Of a stretch of DNA of 64,000 nt, positions 1-12,084 are shown piece by piece (the first letter of the stretch is position 1; every line of letters begins with the position of its first letter). The DNA is from Onchidella celtica (taxonomy: Eukaryota; Mollusca; Gastropoda; Systellommatophora; Onchidiidae). The notes under the pieces are model-generated. The model was not told where the DNA came from. It did no database searches and saw only the letters and a program-made list of their open reading frames with translations. The stretch is taken from contig OZ007571.1 of NCBI GenBank assembly GCA_963931925.1, positions 41,068,913-41,132,912 on the forward strand. Reading direction: 5' to 3'. The translations under genes and the position numbers were made by a program.

Positions 1-525
1 CGAGGGGACCACTTTCTTTCGATATTTAAAGAATCGGGATCACAGGTAAGGTTTGAAGCGGGGCCAACAGTATTAGGCTGAGCCCCTCTAGAAACCAAAG
101 GACCTCAAGCCGTGTAGGATTTGATGTCTTTGTCTCAGAAGCATCACTGGGCTACTCTGTGCATTTACACTTTGCTTTTCTTGTTTTAAGTTGTCCTGTC
201 TCTTGTTTCTTCTGTTTTTGCTTGTTTCTTGTCCTTTTCTGCCATATGTCTTCCACTTCCTTTTCTTCTACTTCTCCTGCATCTGTTTCTTCCGCCTCCC
301 CAGTTTTCTTCTTCTTCCTCTTGTTCTTAGCCTTCAAAAGCATGTTGGAATTGTATCGTCTGTATCGATTACCACGCTGTCATGAGAACCACGTGAGAAA
401 TAAAATCTGATCTACCTTTGCAGGTGAAAGATGGCAGCCTCGGAGTCCTGGAGGAACAACAACAGCCCAATAAAAGGCAAAAACTCAAGGGCATGACGGA
501 ACAGGATGCTTTTATCATTTTTTAA
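1..525 (+). CDS. 3' end of an unidentified protein-coding gene (last two coding exons)
   Basis: Two exons are proposed: 1-45 (open to the left, donor GTAAGG at 46) and 424-525 (acceptor TTTGCAG ending at 423, stop TAA at 523-525). Both are in phase 0, so they join without a frame break. The joined tail of 48 residues starts RGDHFLSIFKES and ends MTEQDAFIIF; it has a short Gln/Lys-rich patch and a hydrophobic C-terminus. A polyadenylation signal follows about 400 bases later. I do not recognise the family and give no function. The call rests on splice-site quality and phase agreement over a short stretch, so it could be chance. A lysine/glutamate-rich minus-strand frame overlaps the intron at 152-343; I regard it as low-complexity noise. 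Confidence 0.45.
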
Positions 526-918
526 AATAATAATTTAAATCAGTTTTTTTGGTTTTTGTTGTTGTTGTTGTTGTTTGCTTGTGACTTGGAAATCAATAAT
601 AATTATGTACCGGTACGATCAACGTGTGTATGAAGTAGAAACAAGATTTAATGATGTCTCTGATGTTGATTCCACATAATAATAATAATAATAATAATAT
701 ATTGCATTTATATACCAGGCTCTAAATCAACATACTCTTTAATGTGGGCCTATGATTTTATTACCATAGTAGAGCAGCAACAGCTATAAAGAGTATATTT
801 ATCGGAGCCATGCGATCATTTTTTTTTGTTGTTGTTAATTTTAATTTTTGTTTATTCTTTAATTTATGTGCATTTATTTAGGCTACATGTTCATGTATAA
901 GATCTATTTTCTTATTAT

Positions 919-924
919 AATAAA
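919..924 (+). terminator. Candidate polyadenylation signal AATAAA
   Basis: AATAAA at 919-924 is followed within 40 bases by T-rich and GT-containing sequence. It lies 394 bases after the stop codon of the unidentified upstream gene and would end its 3' UTR. AATAAA is common in AT-rich DNA, so this is only a candidate. Confidence 0.35.
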
Positions 925-2873
925 TCTGAATTTTTTGTCATTAAATTTATTTGTTCAATTGTTCATTATTCCCTTTCTCTACCCATTCAGTTCGTCAGTT
1001 TAAGTTACATACTGTCAGCAAATTAGTTACAAGTAATTTATCCATTCCTCGACCTGTACAATACGCATAATTTTATTTGTATGTTTTTCTGTTGTTTATG
1101 TGCATGTTTAAAGAAGGACCTATAGACCGAAAGCTTGCGTTGTTTTGTTGATGTTTTTTTTTTTTGTGTCTTTTTCTACCGCACCATCTTTTGAAACATG
1201 TCATTTTGTGTTTTCTGGTACCTCGTTTGTGTAGTGATCTTTAACTATTACACATTTTTACAACAGTCGGTGAAAATTGAAACCCTGGATCTTTAGATGC
1301 CAGATAAATAAGAAATAAAATGAGAGAGCTAGAGAAGTATGGTAGTTTACAAAAATGAAGTAATATCTATTCCTCTGTTTCCTCCTGGAAACCAAAAAAA
1401 AATAACTGGGAAAGAGATAGAAACTGGAAGAGACAGCAGCAGTATGAAAAAAGAATGAGTGAAAGCTGGTCTGACAAAAATCAGAGAGGTGAAAAAGAAC
1501 CAAAGATACTAAATCGTATCTTTGGAAGAACAACACAACAACAGGATATGGCGCATGATAGTGTGACTGTGAGTGAAAGACAAGAGGAAAGCAGGGCGTA
1601 CATGTATAGGGAGGATGAATGAAAGACAACAGTACTCACAGTAGAGCAAAAGTTGTTTATGTATATTCGCACAGCCAGATCATAACCATTTTACTTTTTA
1701 TCATCCATGTCTTTTCTTTTCTTCCACTGTGTGTATGTACCATATCATTCCAGCGGCCGAAAGCTCGCTTGTTTTTAAATTAATTAGTTGTGTGTTTAGG
1801 GCTCCCCTAAAAGAACCTTTTTATTTTTTTGGCCAACTATCGTCCTGCTTCTGGCCTTTCTGGGAATCACTGCCTGTAGATGTGCGATTTGTTTTGCCAT
1901 ATTAGTTCATTATACTATTATTATTATCATTATTTATCGGCAGTGTTTCTAGACTAATTACTAGTAACCAAGGAAAAACGTATCCATGTTGAAAGAATAC
2001 AAAATTGTATGGGAATGATTTAGGTGTGAAATCTGATATTTAATATGAATATACATATGATACATATACTAAATGAACCAGCGATTGCGTTTGCAAAATC
2101 TTCACACGTGATATGTGTTCCTGTTTGCAAATTAGATATAGAAATTTTGTTAATTCCTCCAAACTGATACAAGTACATGTACACGTATTTGGATTATTTT
2201 TGAGACCTCTCGTTTTGCATAATGCCTCGAGATCTATATCAAGCATATATTATAGTTTCTAAACTGCGTGCATTGTGTTGGGCTTCGCATACCCACATCC
2301 CAAAAAAAGGGATCATGCCGTTTTAGTATTTTGTGCTTAGAGTGGTACTGCTAAATCTGTCAAAATAATCTGAGTTGAAATGTTCTGTGACTATCATGAA
2401 AATTAATATGTGGCTTATCTTTCATCTACATTTATTACTGTAGGTACGTGGCTGAAGACATTAAGGTCATAATGAAGTAGTTTTTGTGTGTTAATCCACC
2501 ATATCTTTTCAGAGAATTGCAGGGATATAGTAAGAGCACACTCTCATCCTTTGCAATCTTGATAAAATATACAATGTAATATATATTTTAGGCTGCAGGT
2601 TGCAGTGGGTCTCCCGCTAAATTTTGTGGTGGGGCTTATATATGGACCATATTACTGTCAACATGTTATGGGCAGATCCGCATATTACCCCCCCCCCTCC
2701 AAAAAAAGGTTGTTAGTACTAATTAACTTGTCGACTCATGGCTAAGTTTCAATTCACATTGTAGATTTTTTTTAAATCAAAAAATATAATTCTGGTTTGG
2801 CAATGCGAACTGGAAAACCCGGGCCGACCGGACCGCCGAAAGGGGAGTGAAAGCTATGTTGTTTAGTGCCCTT

Positions 2874-2880
2874 ACTTCCG
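2874..2880 (-). promoter_or_regulatory. ETS-like CGGAAGT motif at the MRGBP start
   Basis: ACTTCCG on the plus strand (CGGAAGT on the minus strand) lies 9 bases before the MRGBP start codon, in a locally GC-rich stretch (2820-2860) of AT-rich DNA. Such ETS-type sites are typical of TATA-less housekeeping promoters. If it is the initiator region, the 5' UTR is very short. Function is inferred. Confidence 0.3.
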
Positions 2881-2889
2881 ATTACGAAA

Positions 2890-5800
2890 ATGGCAGGAGA
2901 TACAAGTGAAATCACATGGAACGTTGATATGGAAGTAAACCTCTTCCACGCGATGAGGGGACACAAACCAGCAGGTAGGAAGTAAACAAAAATACACATA
3001 TAGGGCAGCATATATACATAATTTTCTTTAAATTCTAGATCTAGATCTCTAGTCTAGTCTAGATCAAAATCGAGATCCAAAGACTAATCAAGTTGAGCTC
3101 AAATTTAGAAGGTAGAGCAGACAAAACTCTTGGACTGTATCATTTCAGATCAGGGTACTGGTAGTGTTTTGGTGGTCCTGCTGCTTTAGTCTGCCATCGT
3201 GATGGCTGATTCGATACCGGTCAATGCTAAATTGCGGGAGTAAGCCTATACAGATCCCCACAAGAACATGACTTTAATAAGAGAAGCTATTGTGCGGGGA
3301 GGGGAGGGTATCTTAGGGAATTACTCCTTTAAAGGTATGTTTTTTTATAATAAGTGCGCGGTTCGATGTGACTGTGACCTGGATAGAATCAACCAAAGTG
3401 TCAAAATGGCGGACTAAAGTAGGGGGCCACCAAACCTTGCTAGATGTAGACTTCTAGTCCTAGTGCCGTGCATTTGGGAGGACTTCCGAATGCGTTCCAT
3501 AGCCCGAGTGAAAACATTACATAGCTACCCCGGCGGCTTTCCCTGATATGTCAATCTGACTACTGCCTCGATGATACAAACTGACTAGACCCTCACGTCG
3601 TTACATATCAATCTGAGGAAGGACTTCCGAATGTGTTCCATAATGCTAAAGAGGGTTTATTTTGAGGGGTTTAAATAAAAAAAAGGGGCTAGGTATTTTT
3701 GGGGGGGTTTTCTAAAGAAAGACAAAGAACTAGATCTACTTCACGGCATGCTTCGCTTTCACTATCTCTCTCCCCTCTCTATCTTACTTCCATGTCATCT
3801 CAATATTTCTCTGCGTCAGAATCATCTGAAAGTGAACACATACATTATTATTATAAATCATATCATGACAATACTCGGATCCGCACCCACACCCTTTCGA
3901 TCCAAAATCACACGTCTTAACCATTTCGCCACGCAGGTGACTTAACAGCTTGACGGTAGTCATTTACTAATACTCACATACTGCACCCTTGACCTAAATT
4001 AGGGAAAGTTACCGACCTTGTTAATTTGCATAGTTTTTAAAAATTATGAATCGGCTTAGTAGCAAAACAATCCGATTTCAGCTGCTAGGAGATTGCATGA
4101 TCTGAGCTAATACAGGGCCTACATGAGTGTACGTCGATCGCCAATGGCTACCCCAGCCCCTTTTCGCCTGATTAGTCAATCTGACTACCGCCCATTGATA
4201 CAAACTGACTAGACCCTCACGCCCCCAGGTCCATCTGACCATTCCATGTGTTGTGAGTTTAAATTCCTGAACACCATATCAAGTTTTGTTTCAGCAAACC
4301 TTCATTAGTTAGTTGTGCTTTTGGTAAATTCTGTTACCGTGACCTCTCCCCAGCAAGTTTCAAAATGGCACCTGTTTGCGGATTTTGTCTCACTTCGGAC
4401 TTTTTTCTGGGATTATACTGTTTTTCTTGGCAAGTGTGTTACAAATGTTATTGTGAATATGAAGTGATAATTGGTAATAAAGTCTCAAACAATGCATAAC
4501 GGTGAGTAAAGTTCAATAATGTTATAAAAGCTATGGAACGCATTAGGAAGTCCTCCCAATCTGACAATGCCTATGCACTTGTCAAGCTATGGAACGCATT
4601 CGGAAGTCCTCCCGTGTATTTATTATAGAAAAAAATACCTATGGAGAGGATTAACTTGCGGGGGGCGGGGCGCTCATAAACTCCCTTGCTCAGAGTTGCT
4701 CCCAAAGTTGCATATAGTAAAATCCATAGGCTGCCATTATCCGCCATCATAAATCGATGGATACTAGCCAGGTTTATCCGCCAACGACATTGGTCTGGAT
4801 TTATCCACCAGAATTGGTGTTAAGGAAATACCAAAAAAAATTGGTTTATTCCCTACTATCGTTGTTGGCTTAAAAAAGAAAAAAAAATTAAACAGATTAA
4901 TTCCTAATAAAATTAAATTTAAGACTTTTTATTTAAAAAAAAAAGGACCCACCTGAGAACCAAATCATGGTCACTTGATTGACAGGCGAAGATGCTAACC
5001 ACTTCACTATTGCGGACCCTGTTAGGGATAGATTTAGGGTACTTTGGCTGGATGGTCGGGAGGTACCGTACTCTTTCCCAGTTAGGGGTAAGGACAGGGT
5101 TAGGGATTGACTTGGTTGTCAAGAATTACGGAACTCTTCCCCTTTCCAAATTGTTTAGTTTGGTCCTCCAGTCCGTTCTCTGTAATACAGTAATGGGTGT
5201 TAAAAAAAGAGCATGTAAATTCTCTGCAGAATACAGTACACCTCGAATCCAACGAACTCTGACTGAAAGAACACCTTACATTCAACGAACAGAGAAAAAT
5301 CCCCGTTTTTTTTCCTTCACTGACTTTGTTAAATATCTTTTATCGAACGAACTAATCTCAGACTCACCCTCAGCTCCAACGAACCAGAAATGTAGACAAG
5401 CTCACAATAAACTATTATAAACTGCTTGTCTACCTAGAAATCTAGTTGAAATTCGAAATTCAAAAGGTCTGCTGTCGGCGGACAAGAAATAAATAAGTGT
5501 ACCGTAGGCTATATTATGCCACGTAATGGGTAGGGCAAGGTGTGGACACACAGGGAGAAAATTATGAACACAGAAAGAGAGGGAAGGGGTGGCAGCCATC
5601 GAACAGCCGACGCGTGGGAAAACATGATACGGAATCAAAGAGACAAAGCCGCCGGAACTTGAATAGTGGGTAGGAAGGGTAAAGAGTGGTTGTAGGCCTG
5701 TAGACAAGCAATACGGGGCAGAGGGAACGTTGTGGACAGAGGGGGGATTGGCTTGTGTAGAATTGGCTCCAACGAACCTTGCATCCAAAGAACTTTTAAA

Positions 5801-8800
5801 AATGACCGAACCAGTTCGTTGAGTCCGAGTACTACTGTATCATGCTTAGACTTAGAGAAACCAAATCCAGTAGGCTTACATCAGTTGTACCACTGACACT
5901 GATATTGTTTGAATTTTAACGTTCACCCTACGTGCGACGGCTTAAAGCCCGCTGTCTGGTCATTGACCTTACTCACAGAAATCCTATCTGGGTTGCACCG
6001 ACCCTTGCCGATGTAGGATGACCACACTACCGCTGTCCATGTGGTTCGGTTTGTATTTGATCTGTATGAAAGCATTTGCTGCTGTGCCTTATGAGTTATC
6101 ACCCTTGATAATGAATTAATCAGCAAAACCTTTGCCTGTCAGTCTCTAACCAATGATCTGACTTACGATACCAAACTGACAGCTGTCATTTTTGTGAGAA
6201 AGAAGCATAATAACTAGCCTTATCCCCCCCCCCCCCCCCCCCCCCCCCCCGCCCTAAACAAATGGTTTCATCCTGAGTGACACTGTATACTATTATACTA
6301 ACGAACCAATTTGGGCATTTTGGGGCAAAGATCATTTCAGAGCTTGTTTCTGATTGGTTCTTAGATACAGACAACTCCAGATGGTGGTCAGCTTACACTT
6401 GTGAGAAAATGAGATAATATTGCAAATTTGTTGAGCAATAGTTTACATGTCGATGTTACATCTTTTGCTAGTGTAGGGAGAGCCTTTGAAAGCTTAGTCT
6501 TTGTGATTCCGATGAGTGGTGGTTCACAGGTTAACATGTCCTTGTCATAATGCCTTTGATTTAGAAGAGATACGGTGAGCAATAAGATGGTAGTTACGTC
6601 TCAAAGAGGTCAGTGACCGGACCGGACCATGCCATATTGGTAGGCCCGTGCAGAGTGAATGCATGGAAAGTCGATGCCTTATTGGTACGCCCATCGCAGG
6701 ATGAAGGTTAAGAAAAATGTGAAAAGTGAAGACACAAGTCATTAAACTGCAAAGTCACAAAACCGTGATAATATTTAACGAGGGGAATAGGAGGAAAAAG
6801 TAGAAAGATTTCATTTTCACTGTGAAAAGTGAAATTTCTTAGAACAATGGTGATTTAGAGATTGTTGACGAGGCACAGTGAATGTACTTGAAATATATTT
6901 AGCCACTTAATTTCTTCAAGCTGTCCTAACATGAGTTCTCCATTGGGTTCTGTGACTTTGAAGACAAAATCCATTCTTTGCACTTTATTAAGTTGATAAC
7001 AAAGCTTGTGTGACCAGTATCAATCGCATAAGACCGTCTGAAATATTACTTTTGAAATACCAGTAGCTGGCCTTTTTTCATTATCTACTACGCATAGCAA
7101 CTGTTTCATTTTGCAAATGGAAAGTGACAAAAAGTACCTCAGACCAAAAGGAACCTGAACAAAAACTTTGAATGGTGTAGATGCCGAGTTGCTTAATGTC
7201 ATCCACAATTCAGCAGACTATATAGATAGATTTTAATTTTCTAAAAGTTAATACTTACATTCTGCATTTTTGAAAAATTTTAACCAGCTAATTGGCCTGG
7301 CAACCTACCGCATACTATACCACAGTACAACCAGTTATTTCTTCTCTCCCAACCACTTCAGCGATTAAAGGAGACTAGAGTGGGGGTCCAGTGTGTGGAA
7401 TAGAGTCATGTTTGCAGCACACAATGGACACAGGGCATTGTGTTTGTGTTTAGTGAACCCATGTGTAGCTATCCAGATTTTTTTGCCAGTGTTGTTATTG
7501 GTGCCAGTTTGGGTTGAGTGATGGAACTTACACATGATGAGGGAGAAAGAATGAAAGGCAGATGCATTTTTACTGTTAATGGCCTTGAAATATAAGAGGG
7601 CAGTCGGTATCGTTTGTCAAGCTATTCCTAAAAGGCATTTTCATTGGTAAAGGTTGTTGGCGGATGCGAAAGTGAATGCTCGACTTGAGACTTGTGAATC
7701 AAAATTAAAAATATATATACTTCGGGCCATGATCTTGATGAAGTGTTCAACAGGCATCATTTCAGACCAAAAAATACCAGCACAAAAAGTTTGGTTAGTA
7801 TAGATGCAGAAATGGCTGCGCAAAAATCGGAAACTTTTTTTAATTATGAAGTGATGAAGTCAGGTCTGATGGCCATACAAGATGTATCCTTTGTAATAAT
7901 TGGGTACACGGGTAGCTTTCAAGATCATCAGCTGCTGGAAGAGTGTTTTTCTCAACTTCGTTGAAAATCATTAACACCAATCCACCATGAACAAAGATGA
8001 CCGAACGATACGATAATTTGGTAACCAGGGTATGTAACTGTCCCATTGTTAAATTTTATTCTCTGTTTCATCTATACTGTTTCAGCGTGTAGTCATTTTC
8101 TTTCAGGATTTAGGGGTCGTCCCACAAATTTATTGTAACAGTAAGGCTGTATTATTGTATACTGTTGGTGATGGATTGAACAAAAACTTTAATGAAAACA
8201 AAATAATTATTATTCAGAATACTTAAACTTGAGAGACAAGATATATATAGTCCTCAGATTTTGAGTCAGAACGTTTTTCTTTATTTCCAGTGTACATGTT
8301 CAAATATAACTATTTATGTGTAATAAATTGTATATGTATTTAAATTTCTCAGGTGTGAATCGCCACTTTGAGATGATAGCAATTCATGATCGACTAAGCT
8401 CAGCCTACAAAAAGCTATCTTCAGATGATGTATGGAGCCATCTTTCAACATTGTATGATTTACAAGCACTGGTATGTTCTTTCCTGGTTATTACTTCATC
8501 CCCTTAGAATGACAAGGTTCTAACTCCCTTTCATCAACGTTTGAGAAATTGATGATTGAAGTTTCATGTGCTTGGAGCTTTTGACGATACAGATTTTTTT
8601 ACTTTTCAGTCATACTTGCAAATTACACAGAGAATATGCTTGATGCTTTGACACACAATGAAGAGGGCCTGTAGATGTAATGTGTAATGTGTAACTCAGT
8701 TCAGCCAAAACCTGGTAGATAGAACCTTGTTATTCTAAGGGAATGACTTGTATCTTGAAGTTTTAGAAATACAATGTACAATGGTAACAATGGAGTTACA

Positions 8801-9965
8801 TTCATCATCAAACTTGAAACCATCTAACAAGCTTTTTTTTTCTTTTTTTCCTTTCCATCTGAAATGAGATGAATACATTCTCATTTTGAAACAGAGAGAA
8901 ATGCTTGTTTTCATCAGAACTGATCATCAAGACTTTGTTTTCTTTTTTACAGAATGAGTCTGAGATTGTCCCCTTTCCAAATAAGAATGGAGAGTTTTAC
9001 ATTCCTGACACTGAAAAATTAGATCTCTGTGACAGAAGTTTTCCACGCACATCCTACATCAATTTGCCATCTGCAGATGTGAGCAAATCAGAAGGTATTC
9101 AATGCTTTCCACTAATTCAAACTTGGCAAAACCTACATTGGTGCCATTGTGTGACAAAAGGCAGACATTTCTTTACAATACAAAGCTGTAACTTGAATAT
9201 ATTGAGATTTCTCTTATTTGGATCTCCATAAGAACATGCAAAAATTATGGGAAACTATTTTGCATAGTGTTTCACAAATTACGTTTGTGTGAACAGATAA
9301 CCATTGGCTGGCAGGTAAATAGGGCCTATGAATTGGGGTTCGCATGTGTGTAAACCTAATTTTAAATTGACATTTTGCTCATGTCTTATGTGTAGAGTGA
9401 TTATCCTTTCACCTTGCCTGAAATGGGACCTTTGTTACAACAAAACTTTTGTAGTGGTCCATGAACTGGTTGTATCCAAGTTCTACTGTACTATTTTGCA
9501 CACATTTGTGTCTGCATTTTATGTATACGGCAGTACACGGGCTGCAGGTAACAGTCAGCTGATTTCTCAACCCTCTGTATTTATAAGTTGAATCATCAAC
9601 AAGGCATTTTATATCATAAATCTTTTTAAGGGCAATCTATAAAAAACTTCTATTTCCTTTACTCAGGCAAGTTGACAAAATCAGGGAAACAGGATGGAAA
9701 GATATCTCAGCAGACACCTAAATGTGAAGCCAAGGCAGACAGTAAATCCAGTTCCAGTAAATCAGACAGCCGATCCGGCACACCAGCCAGCAGGGGAGAA
9801 CAAAAATCTGGACAAAGCAGCTCATCGAAAATGACCTCTCAGCAGAGCAATGCATCAAGCACACCTGAACCATCTCCCAAACGCACAAAGCGCACAAGGA
9901 ATGTTCCATCTGCCAGTGCTAGTCCAGCAACCCCTACAGAGCCCCCTGCTAAAAGGCGGAGATAA
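2890..9965 (+). CDS. MRGBP: MRG/MORF4L-binding protein (Eaf7/MRGBP family), complete, four exons
   Basis: Exons: 2890-2974, 8353-8471, 8953-9094 and 9667-9965, all with GT/AG borders and matching phases (1, 0, 1), giving 645 nt and 214 residues; human MRGBP has 204. Exon 1 encodes MAGDTSEITWNVDMEVNLFH and continues with AMRGHKP. Exon 2 continues with GVNRHFEMIAIHD and ends HLSTLYDLQAL; exon 3 begins NESEIVPFPN. These match the conserved Eaf7 domain of animal MRGBP (residues about 8-85). The rest is a Ser/Lys-rich tail ending in the basic stretch PPAKRRR, a likely nuclear signal. The family is a small subunit of NuA4/TIP60 histone acetyltransferase that binds MRG15/MORF4L1 in the nucleus. The start is the first ATG of exon 1, just after a GC-rich promoter-like stretch. 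Intron 1 (5.4 kb) is full of DNA-transposon remnants. The gene converges with SMAP downstream. Confidence 0.93.
2975..3475. other. Start of MRGBP intron 1
   Basis: About 500 bases after the exon 1 donor contain a cluster of TCTAGATCTAGA-type words (3037-3063) and no exon. The word cluster is a common simple motif in gastropod genomes, which I know from general experience and cannot check here. Confidence 0.4.
3525..4240 (+). repeat. Pair of ~90-bp diverged direct repeats inside the 28-bp-TIR element
   Basis: 3525-3618 and 4148-4240 share the order TACCCC, GTCAATCTGACTAC, GATACAAACTGACTAGACCC and TCACG with scattered differences. They sit near the two ends of the 3476-4613 element but in the same orientation, so they are not part of the terminal inverted repeats. 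Confidence 0.6.
3875..3939 (-). repeat. tRNA-like SINE head (candidate)
   Basis: Read on the minus strand the segment contains GTGGCGAAATGGTTAAGAC, like a pol III A box, and then GGTGCGGATCCG, like a degenerate B box, about 45 bases later. It has no clean cloverleaf, so it is more likely a decayed tRNA-derived SINE head than a tRNA gene. Confidence 0.35.
4945..5020 (-). repeat. Second tRNA-like SINE head (candidate)
   Basis: On the minus strand GTGAAGTGGTTAGCATCT resembles an A box and GGTTCTCAGG a B box at the expected distance, and the copy is followed by an A/T-rich stretch. It is diverged and its limits are uncertain. Confidence 0.3.
5234..5837. mobile_element. Tc1/mariner-pogo (Tigger-like) non-autonomous element
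   Basis: The left end reads CAGTACACCTCG and then CAACGAACT. The right end, reverse-complemented, reads CAGTAGTACTCG and then CAACGAACT. TA dinucleotides flank both ends (5232-5233 and 5838-5839). A CAGTA start, a CTCG core and TA duplication are typical of pogo/Tigger elements. The word AACGAAC recurs inside at several places (about 5285, 5347, 5378 and 5772), suggesting iterated transposase sites. TAGACAAGC/GCTTGTCTA at 5393-5401 and 5424-5432 form a small hairpin. No transposase remains in its 604 bases. Confidence 0.65.
5920..6707 (+). mobile_element. TTAA-flanked MITE family, copy 1 (piggyBac-type)
   Basis: TTAA at 5916-5919 and at 6708-6711 flank a 788-bp element that is clearly homologous to 35189-35959 and, reverse-complemented, to 53458-54221. 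The ends resemble CCCATACCCTGCGCGTGACGGC-like sequence (no more than the first 15-20 bases conserved). TTAA duplication and CCC-starting ends are the piggyBac signature. A run of about 26 C residues (from 6225) is private to this copy. It lies in MRGBP intron 1 and carries no transposase. Confidence 0.75.
6225..6250. repeat. Poly-C tract
   Basis: About 26 consecutive C residues interrupt MITE copy 1. The other two copies lack it, so it expanded after insertion. Homopolymer length is error-prone in assemblies. Confidence 0.7.
6712..8352. other. Remainder of MRGBP intron 1
   Basis: AT-rich intron. Two ~55-base segments, 7135-7192 and 7757-7812, share the pattern CAGACCAAAA, ACAAAAA, TTTG and TAGATGC, and look like pieces of one old repeat. 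I see no exon between them that fits MRGBP, whose exons 1 and 2 join directly in phase. Confidence 0.4.
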
Positions 9966-12084
9966 CATTTACAAGTTTTATTTTTAATTTATTTGTGCAA
10001 ATAAGTGTTAATAGTACCTGAGGAAAAAGGGTTCTTTATTTGCAATGCCCTGTTTCAGATTTTAAATCACATTTTTTTTTCTAACCCTTATCATAAAATG
10101 GGCTTGCATTATTATATTTTTTTTCACAGCCCCTGCTCACATAATTCAGAGTTTGCACAGCCTAACCCTAAAAATGACATTATATCATATCTTTGGAGGC
10201 CTACTGTACTTTGCTGTTGTTAGCTTAGCAAAATCTTAGATGTTGAAGGTGGTAATTTAAATGTATGTACAACATGTGTGAACTGGTATACACCATTTGA
10301 ACCTCGGCTCTCATCATAAGTCGTATTCTAGTTCTGTGAATGGTTGTAAAATCTTATACTGTACATGTATAAATACTGGACAATTCATACAATTCAGTAA
10401 AAAATTTATGCCTGTGAAATCTCACCTTTTTTTTTTTTTTTTTTTTTTAAATTCAAGTACTAAGAAAAGCATAATTGGGAATCTTGTTTCATTAACTTTT
10501 AACTTAAATTATGCAATGAATAAGATTTGCCAAAGGTGTCTTTGTAAAATACATGTAATACTGAATACATGTAATACTGTTGGAAAGGTTTGATGAAAAT
10601 TTCTTGCAATCGACAAGAATTGCCTTCTTTTGTAGTGGAGTGACAGTGGCACAGGCGACAGAAGAAAGAAAGTACAAGTAACCGTGGCGGTGAAGCTCCA
10701 GTACTGACAATTCTAACAGATTAATCCTAATAAGCTACGGTGATGAAAACAGGGTTTAGGTAGCAGTGAGTTGAAGATGAATGAAATACATGTCCTTCTG
10801 TACTTGGAATGTATTCTGATCACCCAACCCCATGATACAAAACAAAAAAGATGGGGTGACAAAATTCTGATGATTGTTTTCAGTTTGTGATGAAATAATT
10901 ACAAGTGACATGAACCTACAAATGCTTCATGACCCAGTTTACAAGACCAGGCTTATATAATGAATCAGCAATATCACTGAAAAATAATATTTGCACATTT
11001 GCTAAATAATTTACTCTTTAACAAAATACTTTAAAGCAGTTTTTTTTATTGTTTCATTTATACATGAAATTGACAATGAAAAACAGTACAAACACAAGAC
11101 TGTGAAACCATAATATCTACACAGACCCTTTAGATCAACCCCACCTCACACAGATATAGAAAACACATGTACAAGATACTGGTGATCTATGTACAATCAC
11201 TAGGAACACACAACAATTACCTCTAGGCTCTATCTGAACATCAAAAGTACATTTACTACTGACATGTAACAAGGGGAAAGACCTTTCACTGTATGTATAT
11301 TAATTATTATCAACATGGGCTGACCAACTGTCAGCTATATATTTTGGTTTTTCATAAACAATTTAAAAGTAGCTCCAACCATGACTTCCTCCTTTTTTCA
11401 CAAAAGAAGGGATCTTTAATATTAATAACATGTACCTGTGTAGGTGGAATTATTTCAGCTTCAGCATTGGGCAATCTTTACTGATATGATCAATGAATGT
11501 CAATATATAATGCACAAAGCCAGGGACAGAATTCAAAGAGCATTTCTTTATCCTATGCAGCTTAATCACCCTATTCCAGAAAGTTTGGTTGCCTGTACTA
11601 CAGTTTTGGTACCCTGGGAGTCAAAAAGTACCTAATTTGCCCATCAAACTTTGAAAATTTGAAAACAAGGCCAATGTCTGATCACAAATTCTCAGTTTAC
11701 AAATATGCAAAAACATATGTTTAGTGTCCTGTGATTACATGGGCACTTGAGTTACAGCCTGTTTGAAAACTGAACCAGGAAGTGATCAATAGATCAGCCT
11801 CACTGACATAGAACAGAGTAAAGAGATTAAACATCTTTCGAATAGTTTCAGGAGAAAGATACATCTAGCCAGCCCACATACTTATTCATTCTCTTTAAAT
11901 TTCATGTATTGGTGAATATTGAAACTGCATAATTCTTGTTTGAAAAATTTACACCAAGTAGCCCACTGTTTATACTTAAGAAATCTTATCATGTAACTTG
12001 GTGTTTAGGTCTTTATTTTAGGAGGTTCACTGCCCTTCGCACTTACACCTCACTTTTTCTTGTTGTGATAGGAATTAGTTTTTT
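9966..12084. other. MRGBP 3' UTR and downstream spacer
   Basis: Begins with the MRGBP 3' UTR. No canonical AATAAA is found in the first several hundred bases, so the polyadenylation site is undefined. A poly-T run lies at 10428-10448. The rest is AT-rich with no exon or clear mobile element. Confidence 0.4.

Larger units (their letters stand above)
526..2889. other. 3' UTR and spacer between the unidentified gene and MRGBP
   Basis: AT-rich sequence with an (ATA)n microsatellite at about 676-700, several poly-T runs and a short poly-C run near 2691. I see no exon, RNA gene or recognisable mobile element. The last 80 bases should hold the MRGBP promoter. Confidence 0.5.
3476..4613. mobile_element. 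Non-autonomous DNA transposon with perfect 28-bp terminal inverted repeats
   Basis: The left end at 3476-3503 starts GGGAGGACTTCCGAATGCG and is repeated as a perfect inverted copy at 4586-4613. The flanks carry an 8-base direct repeat with one mismatch: GTGCATTT (3468-3475) and GTGTATTT (4614-4621). This is the structure of a terminal-inverted-repeat DNA transposon with an 8-bp target duplication, as in hAT, Merlin or P-type elements; the superfamily is not resolved. No transposase is encoded. The same end motif recurs inside at 3617-3642 (direct, diverged) and 4530-4557 (inverted, one mismatch), so the element is a composite or has duplicated its ends. Confidence 0.75.

Noticed and set aside
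152-343. Lys/Glu-rich 63-residue frame on the minus strand
   Set aside because: Pure low complexity from a CT-rich stretch inside a predicted intron; no splice sites or known motif.
1258-1629. 123-residue frame on the minus strand
   Set aside because: Ser/Phe/Tyr-rich composition from A-rich plus-strand DNA, no domain recognised, no exon signals.
5402-5788. 128-residue minus-strand frame
   Set aside because: Lies wholly within the pogo-like non-autonomous element and shows no transposase motif.
7743-7964. 73-residue plus-strand frame, considered as the MRGBP first exon
   Set aside because: Exon 1 at 2890-2974 encodes the conserved N-terminus and joins exon 2 in phase; this frame has no MRGBP similarity.
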